From assembly GCF_014207255.1 (NCBI RefSeq), contig NZ_JACHCZ010000002.1:744001-808000 (forward strand): 64,000 nt of DNA, given 5' to 3'. The notes under the pieces were generated by a model. It did not search any database, was not told the origin of the DNA, and saw only the letters and a list, made by a program, of their open reading frames with translations. Within the stretch, counting starts at the first letter, position 1, and every line of letters begins with the position of its first letter. The DNA comes from Pseudomonas sp. JAI120 (GTDB lineage Bacteria > Pseudomonadota > Gammaproteobacteria > Pseudomonadales > Pseudomonadaceae). The translations under genes were made by a program, and so were the position numbers. Below are positions 55,615-64,000 of this stretch, piece by piece.

Positions 55615-56583
55615 ATGGACACTTTGCAAAACATGCGCGCCTTCAGTTGCGTGGCCGAAGCCGGCAGTTTCACCGCCGCCGCCGCGCAACTGGACACCAC
55701 TACCGCCAACGTCTCGCGCGCGGTCTCCAACCTTGAGGCCCATCTGCAAACCCGCTTGCTCAACCGCACCACCCGTCGTATTGCCCTCACCGAGGCCGGT
55801 AAACGCTACCTGCTGCGCTGCGAGCAGATCCTGGCCTACGTCGAAGAAGCCGAAGCCGAAGCCAGCGATGCCCACGCTCGCCCCGCCGGGCAGCTGAAAG
55901 TGCACACCATGACCGGTATCGGCCAGCATTTCGTCATCGACGCAATTGCCCGCTACCGCCGCACCCACCCGGACGTGACCTTCGACCTGACCCTGGCCAA
56001 CCGCGTGCCGGACCTGTTGGACGAGGGCTACGACGTGTCCATCGTGCTGGCCAGCGAACTGCCGGACTCGGGCTTCGTCTCCCAACGCCTGGGCATCACC
56101 TACAGCATCGCCTGCGCCTCGCCGGACTACGTCAAGGCCAAGGGCTGCGCGCAACGGCCCCAGGACTTGCTCAACCACGCCTGCCTGCGCCTGGTCAGCC
56201 CGGTGATCCAGTTGGACAAGTGGACCTTCAACGGCCCCGAAGGCCAGGAGAGCGTGGCGATCAATACATCGCCGTTCCTGGTCAACTCGGCCGACGCGAT
56301 GAAAACCGCGATCACCAGCGGCATGGGCGTCGGCCTGTTGCCGGTGTATGCGGCCATCGAAGGCCTGCGCAACGGCACATTGGTGCGGGTCATGCCCACC
56401 TACCGTTCCCAGGAACTGAACCTGTACGCCATCTACCCCTCGCGCCAGTACCTGGATGCGAAGATCAAGACCTGGGTGGAATACCTGCGCGGCTCGCTGC
56501 CTGAGATCCTGGCGGCGCACCAGGCAGAGCTGGTGGCGTATGAATTGAGCGGCAGCCTGAGCGGTGCGCGGCTGGCGAACTGA
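55615..56583 (+). CDS. LysR-type transcriptional regulator
   Basis: 322 aa. N-terminal winged helix (MRAFSCVAEAGSFTAAAAQLDTTTANVSRAVSNLE; LLNRTTRRIALTEAGKRY) and a periplasmic-binding-protein-like effector domain (GQLKVHTMTGIGQHFV, YDVSIVLASELPDSG, SGMGVGLLPVYAAIEG). Close to the CrgA-type subgroup. No divergent partner; it may control the dehydrogenase downstream or remote genes. Confidence 0.9.
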   Translation: MDTLQNMRAFSCVAEAGSFTAAAAQLDTTTANVSRAVSNLEAHLQTRLLNRTTRRIALTEAGKRYLLRCEQILAYVEEAEAEASDAHARPAGQLKVHTMTGIGQHFVIDAIARYRRTHPDVTFDLTLANRVPDLLDEGYDVSIVLASELPDSGFVSQRLGITYSIACASPDYVKAKGCAQRPQDLLNHACLRLVSPVIQLDKWTFNGPEGQESVAINTSPFLVNSADAMKTAITSGMGVGLLPVYAAIEGLRNGTLVRVMPTYRSQELNLYAIYPSRQYLDAKIKTWVEYLRGSLPEILAAHQAELVAYELSGSLSGARLAN

Positions 56584-56605
56584 TTTCTACCAGGCGATAC
56601 AGGTC

Positions 56606-56702
56606 AAATGTGGGAGGGGGCTTGCTCCCGATGGCAGTGGATCGGTCAATACATCTGGCGACTGACGCACCGCTATCGGGAGCAAGCCCCCTCCCACATT
56701 TT
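56606..56702. repeat. REPIN between LysR and dehydrogenase genes
   Basis: Arms GTGGGAGGGGGCTTGCTCCC / GGGAGCAAGCCCCCTCCCAC with an inner pair GGTCA/TGAC. It separates the LysR gene from the next gene on the same strand. Confidence 0.9.
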
Positions 56703-56796
56703 TCCCTGCCCACTTTAGGTCTGCAGTGTCCTGACAACAGTGGCAAGGAATGTTAGCTTGCTTGGCATTCTTCCGTAGTCGATGAGCCCGCCTGCA

Positions 56797-57771
56797 ATGA
56801 AAAAGACCGTCCTCGCCTTCAGCCGTGTCACCCCGGAAATGATCGAACGCCTGCAACAGGATTTCGACGTAATCGCGCCCAACCCCAAGCTGGGCGATAT
56901 CAACGCTCAATTCAATGAAGCCCTGCCCCACGCCCACGGTTTGATCGGCGTGGGTCGCAAGCTGGGCCGCGCGCAGCTCGAAGGCGCGAGCAAGCTGGAG
57001 GTGGTGTCCAGTGTGTCGGTGGGATACGACAACTACGACGTGCCGTACTTCAACGAGCGCGGGATCATGCTCACCAACACCCCGGACGTACTCACCGAAA
57101 GCACCGCTGACCTGGCCTTCGCCCTGCTGATGAGCAGCGCGCGTCGGGTGGCCGAGCTGGACGCCTGGACCAAGGCCGGACAATGGAAAGCCAGCGTCGG
57201 CGCGCCGCTGTTTGGCTGTGACGTGCATGGCAAGACCCTCGGCATCGTCGGTATGGGCAATATCGGCGCGGCCGTGGCCCGTCGTGGACGCCTGGGCTTC
57301 AATATGCCGATCCTGTACAGCGGCAACAGCCGCAAGACCGCGCTGGAACAGGAGCTGGGCGCGCAGTTCCGCAGCCTGGACCAGTTGCTGGCCGAGGCGG
57401 ATTTCGTGTGCCTGGTGGTGCCGTTGAGCGACAAGACCCGCCACCTGATCAGCACCCGCGAATTGGGGTTGATGAAGTCCAGCGCGATTCTGATCAATAT
57501 CTCCCGTGGTCCGGTGGTCGACGAACCGGCGCTGATCCAGGCCCTGCAAAACCAGACCATTCGCGGCGCCGGGCTGGATGTGTATGAACAGGAGCCGTTG
57601 GCCGAGTCGCCACTGTTCCAGTTGAGCAATGCGGTGACCCTGCCGCACATCGGCTCGGCGACCCATGAAACCCGCGAAGCCATGGCCAACCGCGCGTTGG
57701 ACAACCTGCGCAGCGCCCTGCTGGGCCAGCGTCCGCAGGATCTGGTGAACCCGCAGGTGTGGAAGGGCTGA
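56797..57771 (+). CDS. D-2-hydroxyacid dehydrogenase (2-ketogluconate/glyoxylate reductase type)
   Basis: 324 aa NAD(P)H-dependent reductase. Substrate-binding VSSVSVGYDNYDV, Rossmann motif GIVGMGNIGAAVARR, Arg in NISRGPVVDEPAL, catalytic Glu in DVYEQEPL and His in LPHIGSATHETR. The closest well-known families are GhrB and TkrA. An ATG five codons upstream (56782) is possible; MKKTVLAF is the usual N-terminus. A weak hairpin follows the stop. Confidence 0.9.
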   Translation: MKKTVLAFSRVTPEMIERLQQDFDVIAPNPKLGDINAQFNEALPHAHGLIGVGRKLGRAQLEGASKLEVVSSVSVGYDNYDVPYFNERGIMLTNTPDVLTESTADLAFALLMSSARRVAELDAWTKAGQWKASVGAPLFGCDVHGKTLGIVGMGNIGAAVARRGRLGFNMPILYSGNSRKTALEQELGAQFRSLDQLLAEADFVCLVVPLSDKTRHLISTRELGLMKSSAILINISRGPVVDEPALIQALQNQTIRGAGLDVYEQEPLAESPLFQLSNAVTLPHIGSATHETREAMANRALDNLRSALLGQRPQDLVNPQVWKG

Positions 57772-57780
57772 GACGGGCCC

Positions 57781-57801
57781 AACCCGAAACAAAATCGGGT
57801 T
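57781..57801. terminator. Short hairpin after the dehydrogenase gene
   Basis: AACCCGA-aacaaaa-TCGGGTT, a 7-bp stem followed by AAAG, not by a T-run on the plus strand. Possibly a weak terminator or processing site. Confidence 0.35.
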
Positions 57802-57870
57802 AAAGCCTGGCTCTCCCGAGTCGATAACCTTCAATAGAAGTTCGTCATCCCTGATCCACAGAAGGTTTTT

Positions 57871-58773
57871 ATGTCCACCACCAAAGCCCGCGCAGACTCA
57901 CTCTCGCTTCTGCTCTTTACCTTGCGCAGCGGCAAACTCATGGCCATCAACCTGCTGAAAGTCAGTGAAATCATCCCTTGCCCGCCGCTGACCAAGCTTC
58001 CGGAGTCCCATCCGAACGTCAAAGGCATCGCCACCCTACGAGGCAATTCATTGGCGGTGATCGACCTGAGTCGCGCCCTGGGGGAAATGCCCCTGGAAGA
58101 CCCGGACGGCGGCTGCCTGATCGTCACCGACGTGAGCCGTTCCAAGCAGGGCCTGCATGTGCAGGCCGTGAGCAAGATCGTGCACTGCCTGACCACCGAT
58201 ATCCGCCCGCCACCCTACGGCTCCGGCGGCAACCGGGCGTTTATCACCGGGGTAACCCAGGTGGAAGGCGGGCTGGTGCAGGTGCTGGACATCGAAAAAG
58301 TCATCCACGGTATCGCCCCGGCGCCGATTGAAGCGGCGCCCACCGACCTGACCATGGAAGAGGCGGAAGTGCTCGGCAATGCGCGGATCCTGGTGGTGGA
58401 TGACAGCCAGGTCGCCTTGCAGCAGTCGGTGCATACCTTGCGCAACCTCGGCCTGACCTGCCACACCGCGCGCAGCGCCAAGGAAGCCATCGATGTGCTG
58501 CTGGAGCTGCAAGGTACGGCCGCGCAGATCAATGTGGTGGTGTCGGACATCGAGATGTCCGAAATGGATGGTTATGCCCTGACCCGCACCCTGCGCGAAA
58601 CCCCGGACTTCCAGGATCTTTACGTGTTGCTGCACACCTCCCTGGACAGCGCGATGAACAGCGAAAAGGCGCGTCTGGCCGGTGCCAACGCCGTGCTGAC
58701 CAAGTTTTCCTCGCCCGAACTGACCAAGTGCCTGGTGGTCGCCGCCCAGACCGTGGCGCAACAGGGGCTGTAA
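57871..58773 (+). CDS. cheV: Chemotaxis coupling protein CheV
   Basis: 300 aa. N-terminal CheW domain about 12-150 (LLFTLRSGKLMAINLLKVSEII, GIATLRGNSLAVIDLSRALG) fused to a receiver domain about 172-298: ILVVDDSQ acidic pair, phosphoacceptor Asp in VVSDIEMSEMDG, Thr in LHTSLDS and Lys in AVLTKFSSPE. Couples receptors to CheA with a phosphorylatable module. Starts 100 bp after the dehydrogenase; followed within 3 bp by a GNAT gene. Confidence 0.92.
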   Translation: MSTTKARADSLSLLLFTLRSGKLMAINLLKVSEIIPCPPLTKLPESHPNVKGIATLRGNSLAVIDLSRALGEMPLEDPDGGCLIVTDVSRSKQGLHVQAVSKIVHCLTTDIRPPPYGSGGNRAFITGVTQVEGGLVQVLDIEKVIHGIAPAPIEAAPTDLTMEEAEVLGNARILVVDDSQVALQQSVHTLRNLGLTCHTARSAKEAIDVLLELQGTAAQINVVVSDIEMSEMDGYALTRTLRETPDFQDLYVLLHTSLDSAMNSEKARLAGANAVLTKFSSPELTKCLVVAAQTVAQQGL

Positions 58774-58776
58774 CCG

Positions 58777-59259
58777 GTGGCGAAGTATTTCCAACTGCTG
58801 CGCCGCGACCTCACCGGCAGCCTGCCTGCGCCGCAATGGCCGGCCCATACACAGTTGGATCATTACCGCGACGAGCGGGCCCCGGCGATCCATGCGGTGC
58901 TGCGCATGACCCAGGAACAAGGTGGTGGCCGCGTTCCCCCTCTGAAAGCCTGGCAGCATCTGTTCGTCAGCGATGCCGAATTCGATCCTACGCTATGCCT
59001 GGTGGCCAGCAACGGCGATGGCATTCTCGGTGTGGCGCAGTGCTGGACCAGCGCATTTATCAAGAACCTGTCCGTGCATCCTTGCGCTCAAGGCCAAGGC
59101 TTGGGCCGGGCGTTGTTGCTGCACTGCTTCCAGGTGTTCAAGCAGCGCGGCGAACCTTATGTCGACCTCAAGGTGCTGGAGAGCAATCTGCGTGCGCGAC
59201 AACTGTACGAAAGCGCGGGCATGGTCTTTGTGCTGCGGGATGTGGTCGCCGACGACTGA
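58777..59259 (+). CDS. GNAT-family N-acetyltransferase
   Basis: 160 aa, GTG start 3 bp after cheV. Acetyl-CoA-binding motif A is present: IKNLSVHPCAQGQGLGRALLLHCFQ (Q/RxxGxG/A). Motif B is YVDLKVLESNLRARQLYESAGM. The substrate is unknown. Tight spacing suggests co-transcription with cheV. Confidence 0.85.
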   Translation: MAKYFQLLRRDLTGSLPAPQWPAHTQLDHYRDERAPAIHAVLRMTQEQGGGRVPPLKAWQHLFVSDAEFDPTLCLVASNGDGILGVAQCWTSAFIKNLSVHPCAQGQGLGRALLLHCFQVFKQRGEPYVDLKVLESNLRARQLYESAGMVFVLRDVVADD

Positions 59260-59367
59260 CAGGCGCTGGCGCATAACTTGCTTCCAGAGCAGTACAACGG
59301 TGGACAGAGGTAAAAACCCGTCACCGTTATTGCGTACCCTCTGACATAGCCTGGTGACAGATCCGCC

Positions 59368-60111
59368 ATGAACACCCATTTTTCCTGCGTCGGCTGCGGC
59401 AAATGCTGCACCGACCATCACGTCCCCCTGACCCTCGCGGAAGCCCGTATGTGGGCGGCGGACGGCGGTAACGTCATTGTTCTGGTAGAGGGTTTCCTCG
59501 GAAATGGCCTGGGCCTGCCTCAGCAGCAGCGCGAACATGCCGAGCGCCGTTCGGTGGTGGTACCCAGCGGCAACACCGAGGCGTTTGTGGCCATCACCTT
59601 TGCCGCCTACAACGCCGGGCGCTGCCGGAATCTTGACGCAGACAACCTGTGCCGCATCTATGAGCGTCGCCCGTTGGTGTGCCGCATCTACCCGATGGAG
59701 ATCAACCCGCATATCCCGCTCAACCCCGCCGCCAAGGATTGCCCGCCGGAATCCTGGGAACAGGGCCCGGCGTTGATCGTCGGTGGTGAATTGATCGATC
59801 AGGAACTGGTGGAACTGATCCAGCGCTCACGCCAAGCCGACCGAGACGACGTGCAGACCAAGGAGGCCGTGTGCGCGTTGCTCGGCATTCGCACCACGGC
59901 GCTCAAGGGGGATGGGTTTACCGCCTACCTGCCGGACATGGGCGCATTTGCCCAGGCGATTGAGCGGGCAGTCGACCGGCCTGCCGTGGCCAATGAATGG
60001 GTGTTTCATGTATCGGGGATGGACATCGCCGAGCAGTTGCTGGACGCCGGCGCGCAGATTGCCACCGAGGTGCCGGCCAACTATGCGTTTATTTCGCTGC
60101 GGGCCGCCTAA
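59368..60111 (+). CDS. YkgJ-family cysteine cluster protein
   Basis: 247 aa. N-terminal CxxCxxCC cluster (FSCVGCGKCCTDHH) and a second set in RCRNLDADNLCRIYERRPLVCRIYP give about eight Cys likely to bind zinc or an Fe-S cluster. The C-terminal 100 residues lack known motifs. Function unknown in this family; possibly redox or metal-related. No operon partner is evident. Confidence 0.85.
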   Translation: MNTHFSCVGCGKCCTDHHVPLTLAEARMWAADGGNVIVLVEGFLGNGLGLPQQQREHAERRSVVVPSGNTEAFVAITFAAYNAGRCRNLDADNLCRIYERRPLVCRIYPMEINPHIPLNPAAKDCPPESWEQGPALIVGGELIDQELVELIQRSRQADRDDVQTKEAVCALLGIRTTALKGDGFTAYLPDMGAFAQAIERAVDRPAVANEWVFHVSGMDIAEQLLDAGAQIATEVPANYAFISLRAA

Positions 60112-60141
60112 ACCTCACTGGCCACATCGCGCGGCGGTCGA

Positions 60142-60924
60142 TCACTGCTCGGCAGGAACGGCGTCAAGGCGGTAGGGCTGGATGATCCGCTGGTACTCGC
60201 CATTCTGCTTCAGCTGTTCAAGGGCGCAGTTGAGTTCGTTGCGCAATGCCGTGTCGGGCTTGCGCACCGCGATGGCCACGCCATCACCCAGTAACGTCGA
60301 CGAAATGGCAGGGCCGACGAAGTCGAAATCCTGACCGTCTTCAGTGTCGAGCAGAGCTTCACGAATTTCGACGGTGCCTTGCAGGGTCGCGTCAATTTCG
60401 TCGGCTATTAGGCTGCGGACCAGTTCACTATTGAGCCAGAAACTCTTGACGATGACGCCCTTGGGTGCCCACGCCGACCGCGCAAAAGCCTCACGATTGC
60501 TCCCCAGCAACACGCCGACGCGCTTGCCCTTGAGCGACTTTGCACGCGGCTGCAAGCCTGACGTGCTGCGGGCCACCAGACGCGTGGTGAAGGGGTAGAG
60601 GTTATCGGTGAAGCTCACCCAGCGCCGCCGTTGCGACGTAGGTGCCATCCCCATGATCGCGTCGAATTTTCTGGCTTCAAGGGAGGTGAAGTCTTCGGCA
60701 AGCACCTGGTCGACCCAAATGCAGCGTGCATTCAACTGCACGCACAGGGCGTTGCCCAGCTCGATATTCAAGCCTATCAACTGCCCTTGCGGGTCGCGGC
60801 TCTGGAAGGGGGGGAATTGGGCGGCAACAGCAAAACGGATTTCGCGACGTGGTTGATCATCAGCCGCAGAGGCATCAGCCAAAAGCAACAGGGCAAGCAC
60901 TACACAAATGTGTATCAGGGCCAA
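60142..60924 (-). CDS. Periplasmic solute-binding protein, family 3
   Basis: 260 aa with signal peptide (VVLALLLLADASA). Type II periplasmic-binding fold: EIRFAVAAQFPPFQSRDPQGQLIGLNIELGNAL, DAIMGMAPTSQRRRWVSFTDNLYPFTTRLVAR, GKRVGVLLGSN, and the hinge GDGVAIAVRKPD. Two Cys near 61 and 68 could form a disulfide. The start is a TTG with AAGGA upstream. It stands alone without ABC permease genes, so it may serve a distant transporter or a sensor. Confidence 0.85.
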   Translation of the reverse strand: MALIHICVVLALLLLADASAADDQPRREIRFAVAAQFPPFQSRDPQGQLIGLNIELGNALCVQLNARCIWVDQVLAEDFTSLEARKFDAIMGMAPTSQRRRWVSFTDNLYPFTTRLVARSTSGLQPRAKSLKGKRVGVLLGSNREAFARSAWAPKGVIVKSFWLNSELVRSLIADEIDATLQGTVEIREALLDTEDGQDFDFVGPAISSTLLGDGVAIAVRKPDTALRNELNCALEQLKQNGEYQRIIQPYRLDAVPAEQ

Positions 60925-61090
60925 GGGAGACGTCCTTTTCCGGAAAGACCAGCATCACCCCACTCCCCCCTGAAACCACTGGGGCAGAGCAAAGGCTGTG
61001 CAAGCTTTCAAGAAACGGTCGTAGACCTACAATCAGAAATTTCAGCAGAAACTGTAGGCAATAGTCGACACAACGTGCGACTTGTTAACC

Positions 61091-61324
61091 TCAGCGTTTA
61101 CCCATCGAACGACGCGTACCCGGCGGTGCCATGCCTGGCGACTTGGTATGGCCGTTCTTGGCGCCGTTTTTGTACCACGGTTGGGCCGCATTCCTGGCCC
61201 CAGCCAGCTCACCCGGCTTGAACGGAAACTTGAACGCCGGGATCTCGGCTTTTTCAACGCCTTCGGCGTTGGCCGGATCGACGATGTCGGTCGCTTCAAC
61301 AGGGGGTTGTGTCGGGGAAGTCAT
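61091..61324 (-). CDS. Small hypothetical protein (77 aa)
   Basis: Ribosome site GGAG six nt before the ATG. Composition: acidic first third (VEATDIVDPANAEGVEKAEI), a Lys/Pro/aromatic middle (PAFKFPFKPGELAGARN) and a basic Gly/Pro tail ending MGKR. No signal peptide or membrane segment, and likely disordered. Coding status is supported by the ribosome site and non-random composition. Function unknown. Confidence 0.6.
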   Translation of the reverse strand: MTSPTQPPVEATDIVDPANAEGVEKAEIPAFKFPFKPGELAGARNAAQPWYKNGAKNGHTKSPGMAPPGTRRSMGKR

Positions 61325-61441
61325 GAAAGCTCCGGAGCGTGCAAAAAATGATGCGAGGCCGGCTTGCGGGCCACACTGGCGCGCAGTATACCTGCGAGCT
61401 TCAGATCTTTAACCACCACCTGTACGAATGGTCGGAGTTTG

Positions 61442-61457
61442 CTGACAGCGCTGTCAG
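61442..61457. promoter_or_regulatory. Perfect 16-bp palindrome CTGACAGCGCTGTCAG
   Basis: Lies 80 bp upstream of the RND adaptor gene, in the divergent gap to the 77-aa gene. The size and symmetry fit an operator for a TetR-type repressor, such as often control RND pumps; no regulator gene is in the window. Confidence 0.45.
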
Positions 61458-61537
61458 TTAGCCGTCACCGTGCTGACCGGGTTGAAGGGCTATAAAGACC
61501 GCTCACTCTCCCCATCCTTTGCCCCGGCGCCTCACCC

Positions 61538-62704
61538 ATGCACATTCAACGAAAAACTGCCCTGATCGTGGGTGTCCTCGTGGTCGTGGCGGTTGCAGCC
61601 TGGGCGCTGACCCGCCCAGCCAAGGCCAGACTGGCGGCACCGACCGCGATCCCGGTGCGGGTGGTGAGCGTAGCGCAGCAGGACATTCCACGCTTTGTCA
61701 GCGGCATCGGCACGGTGTTGTCCTTGCACAGCGTGGTCATTCGCCCACAAGTCGACGGCATTCTCACCCAATTGCTGGTCAAGGAAGGCCAGTTGGTCAA
61801 GGCCGGCGACTTGCTGGCCAGAATCGATGATCGCTCGATCCGCGCCAGCCTCGACCAGGCCAAGGCACAACTGGGCGAGAGCCAGGCGCAGTTGCAGGTG
61901 GCGCTGGTCAACCTCAAGCGCTACAAGGAATTGAGCGTCGACGACGGCGTGTCCAAGCAGACCTACGACCAGCAACAAGCGCTGGTCAACCAACTCAAGG
62001 CCACCGCCCAAGGTAACCAGGCCGCGATCGATGCGGCCCAGGTCCAGCTTTCCTATACCCAGATTCGCTCCCCCGTCAGTGGCCGCGTCGGTATTCGCAA
62101 TGTGGATGAAGGCAACTTCCTGCGTACCAGCGATACCCAGGGCCTGTTCTCCGTGACCCAGATCGACCCGATTGCCGTTGAGTTCTCTCTGCCGCAACAG
62201 ATGCTGCCGACCCTGCAAGGCCTGATCGCCGCACCTACCCAGGCCAGCGTCGACGCCTACCTGGGTGCCGACACCGACGGCCAGACCGGTGATTTACTGG
62301 GAGAAGGCCACTTGAGCCTGATCGACAACCAGATCAGCTCCACCACCGGCACCCTGCGCGCCAAGGCCGAGTTCAACAACGCCTCGCAACGCCTGTGGCC
62401 GGGGCAACTGGTGACCATCAAGATCCAGACGGCCCTCGACAAAAATGCCTTGGTGGTGCCGCCGACCGTGGTGCAACGCGGCCTGGATTCGCACTTCGTG
62501 TACCGGGTCAATGGCGACAAGGTTGAGGTGGTGCCGGTGCAAGTCACCTATCAAAACAGTGACGTGAACATCATCAAGGGCGTGCAGGCCGGTGACGTGC
62601 TGGTCAGTGATGGCCAGTCGCGGCTCAAGGCCGGTGCCCAGGTGGAGGTGCTCAAGGAACCCCCGCAGGTGATCCAGACCGTCGACGCCAAGGTGCAGCC
62701 ATGA
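61538..62704 (+). CDS. RND efflux periplasmic adaptor (MdtA-like)
   Basis: 388 aa membrane-fusion protein. N-terminal anchor (TALIVGVLVVVAVAAWAL), lipoyl half-motifs (SVVIRPQVDGILTQLLVKEGQLVKAGDLLARID and IRSPVSGRVGIRNVDEGNFL), an alpha-hairpin between them, a beta-barrel (ISSTTGTLRAKAEFNN; LWPGQLVTIKI) and a membrane-proximal domain. Partners the RND pump that starts within its stop (ATGA overlap). Confidence 0.9.
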   Translation: MHIQRKTALIVGVLVVVAVAAWALTRPAKARLAAPTAIPVRVVSVAQQDIPRFVSGIGTVLSLHSVVIRPQVDGILTQLLVKEGQLVKAGDLLARIDDRSIRASLDQAKAQLGESQAQLQVALVNLKRYKELSVDDGVSKQTYDQQQALVNQLKATAQGNQAAIDAAQVQLSYTQIRSPVSGRVGIRNVDEGNFLRTSDTQGLFSVTQIDPIAVEFSLPQQMLPTLQGLIAAPTQASVDAYLGADTDGQTGDLLGEGHLSLIDNQISSTTGTLRAKAEFNNASQRLWPGQLVTIKIQTALDKNALVVPPTVVQRGLDSHFVYRVNGDKVEVVPVQVTYQNSDVNIIKGVQAGDVLVSDGQSRLKAGAQVEVLKEPPQVIQTVDAKVQP

Positions 62705-64000
62705 ACGGCAGCCGTTCACCCTCGGCCTGGTGCGTCGACCACCCGGTCGCCACCCTGCTGCTGACCTTCGCCCTGGTGCTGCTCGGGATCATTGCCTTCC
62801 CGCGCCTGGCCATCGCGCCACTGCCGGAGGCGGAATTTCCGACGATCCAGGTCGCCGCACAACTGCCCGGCGCCAGCCCGGACACCATGGCCTCCTCGGT
62901 GGCGACGCCGCTGGAAGTGCAGTTCAGCGCCATCCCCGGCATGACCCAGATGACCTCCAGCAGTGCCTTGGGCTCAAGCCTGTTGACGCTGCAATTCACC
63001 CTCGACAAGAGCATCGACACCGCCGCGCAAGAAGTGCAGGCGGCGATCAACACCACATCCGGCAAGCTGCCCAGCGACATGCCAAGCCTGCCCACCTGGA
63101 AGAAGGTCAACCCGGCGGACAGCCCGGTACTGATCCTCAGTGTCAGCTCCGACAGCATGCCCAGCACCGAACTGAGTGACTATGTGGAAACCCTGCTGGC
63201 GCGGCAGATCAGCCAGATCGACGGCGTCGGCCAGATCAACATCACCGGCCAGCAACGCCCGGCGATCCGCGTACAGGCCTCCCCCGACAAACTCGCGGCC
63301 ATCGGCCTGACCCTGGCCGATATACGCCTGGCCATCCAGCAATCGAGCCTCAACCTGGCCAAGGGTGCGATCTACGGCGAAAACAGCGTGTCGACCCTGT
63401 CGACCAACGACCAACTGTTCCATCCGGAGGACTACGCCCAGTTGATCGTGTCCTACAAGGACGGCGCACCGGTGCAACTGCGCGATATTGCCAAAGTCAT
63501 CAACGGTTCGGAAAACGCCTACGTGCAGGCCTGGTCCGGCGACACTCCGGGGGTCAACCTGGTGATTTCGCGCCAGCCAGGCGCCAACATTGTCGAGACG
63601 GTGGACCGCATCCAGGCCGAGCTGCCGCGCCTGCAAGGCATGCTGCCGGCCTCGGTGCAGGTCAGCGTATTGTCTGACCGCACCAAGACCATCCGCGCGT
63701 CCCTGCATGAAGTGGAAGTGACCCTGCTGATCGCCATCCTGCTGGTGGTGGCGGTGATGGCGCTGTTCCTGCGCCAGTTGTCGGCGACGCTGATTGTGTC
63801 CAGCGTGCTCGGCGTGTCGCTGGTCGCCAGCTTTGCGCTGATGTACTTGATGGGCTTCAGCCTGAACAACCTGACCCTGGTGGCGATCGTGATCGCCGTG
63901 GGCTTTGTGGTGGACGATGCCATCGTGGTGGTGGAGAACATTCACCGCCACCTTGAGGCGGGGCTCGACAAGCGCGAAGCGGCGATCAAGGGCGCCGGCG
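62701..64000 (+). CDS. RND efflux pump, inner-membrane transporter (MdtB/MdtC-like), 3' end outside window
   Basis: Open to the window edge, 433 codons visible of an expected 1,020-1,040. First membrane helix (VATLLLTFALVLLGIIAF), porter domain (GMTQMTSSSALGSSLLTLQF; ISQIDGVGQINITGQQ), then helices 2-4, with the proton-relay Asp-Asp pair in helix 4 (VGFVVDDAIVVVENI). Multidrug or metabolite export by proton antiport with the adaptor upstream. The ATG overlaps the adaptor stop. Confidence 0.92.
   Translation, partial: MNGSRSPSAWCVDHPVATLLLTFALVLLGIIAFPRLAIAPLPEAEFPTIQVAAQLPGASPDTMASSVATPLEVQFSAIPGMTQMTSSSALGSSLLTLQFTLDKSIDTAAQEVQAAINTTSGKLPSDMPSLPTWKKVNPADSPVLILSVSSDSMPSTELSDYVETLLARQISQIDGVGQINITGQQRPAIRVQASPDKLAAIGLTLADIRLAIQQSSLNLAKGAIYGENSVSTLSTNDQLFHPEDYAQLIVSYKDGAPVQLRDIAKVINGSENAYVQAWSGDTPGVNLVISRQPGANIVETVDRIQAELPRLQGMLPASVQVSVLSDRTKTIRASLHEVEVTLLIAILLVVAVMALFLRQLSATLIVSSVLGVSLVASFALMYLMGFSLNNLTLVAIVIAVGFVVDDAIVVVENIHRHLEAGLDKREAAIKGAG

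Noticed and set aside
23928..56702. CRISPR-like recurrence of GTGGGAGGGGGCTTGC units
   Set aside because: The units are dispersed inverted pairs between genes, not a tandem repeat-spacer array; they are REP/REPIN elements.

Overview
The window is a chromosomal segment of a fluorescent Pseudomonas (P. fluorescens group). The signs are high GC, a complete twelve-gene Pseudomonas-type alginate operon, an aapJQMP amino-acid ABC operon, a PhoH/PIN protein and moaCDE, plus many REP/REPIN palindromes of the GTGGGAGGGGGCTTGC type between genes. Both ends cut a gene: dacB at the left (minus strand) and an RND efflux pump at the right (plus strand). No rRNA, tRNA, CRISPR array or intact transposon was recognised.

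Layout. 1-5.5 kb, minus strand: dacB (partial), a TonB siderophore receptor with an STN signalling domain, a GST-family protein, a GIY-YIG protein and an NTF2-like protein. 5.5-15 kb: a fimbrial island with a NarL/RcsB-type response regulator and an orphan HPt protein (minus), facing a plus-strand chaperone-usher operon built from DUF1120 pilin-like subunits (four subunits, chaperone, usher, two-domain putative tip adhesin, one more subunit). NarL-like heptamers, some spaced exactly 22 bp apart, lie in front of both transcription units. 15-17.2 kb: a CynX-type MFS transporter overlapping a FadR-type GntR regulator, then a remnant of an mqsR toxin gene with its palindrome. 17.2-21.3 kb: aapPMQJ. 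21.7-29 kb: housekeeping genes (carboxylesterase, rhlB, moaEDC, phoH-like, a polysaccharide-deacetylase homologue lacking key ligands, yaaA).

29.2-46.3 kb: the alginate system, algD-alg8-alg44-algK-algE-algG-algX-algL-algI-algJ-algF-algA. An AlgU-type promoter sits about 0.5 kb upstream of algD and a terminator follows algA. AlgA and AlgD make GDP-mannuronate, Alg8 with Alg44 (c-di-GMP sensing) polymerises and exports it, AlgG/X/L/K modify, trim and guide it in the periplasm, AlgI/J/F/X acetylate it and AlgE is the outer-membrane exit. REPINs interrupt the operon at algL/algI and at algF/algA.

46.5-64 kb: a small membrane protein, an SDR and an NTF2-like protein; a four-gene efflux operon (NodT-type outer-membrane factor, FUSC pump, DUF1656, HlyD adaptor; minus); a 729-residue protein of unknown function; a LysR regulator; a D-2-hydroxyacid dehydrogenase; CheV; a GNAT acetyltransferase; a YkgJ cysteine-cluster protein; a periplasmic solute-binding protein; a 77-residue hypothetical; and an RND adaptor plus the start of its pump.

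All family assignments were made by reading motifs. No database search was run.
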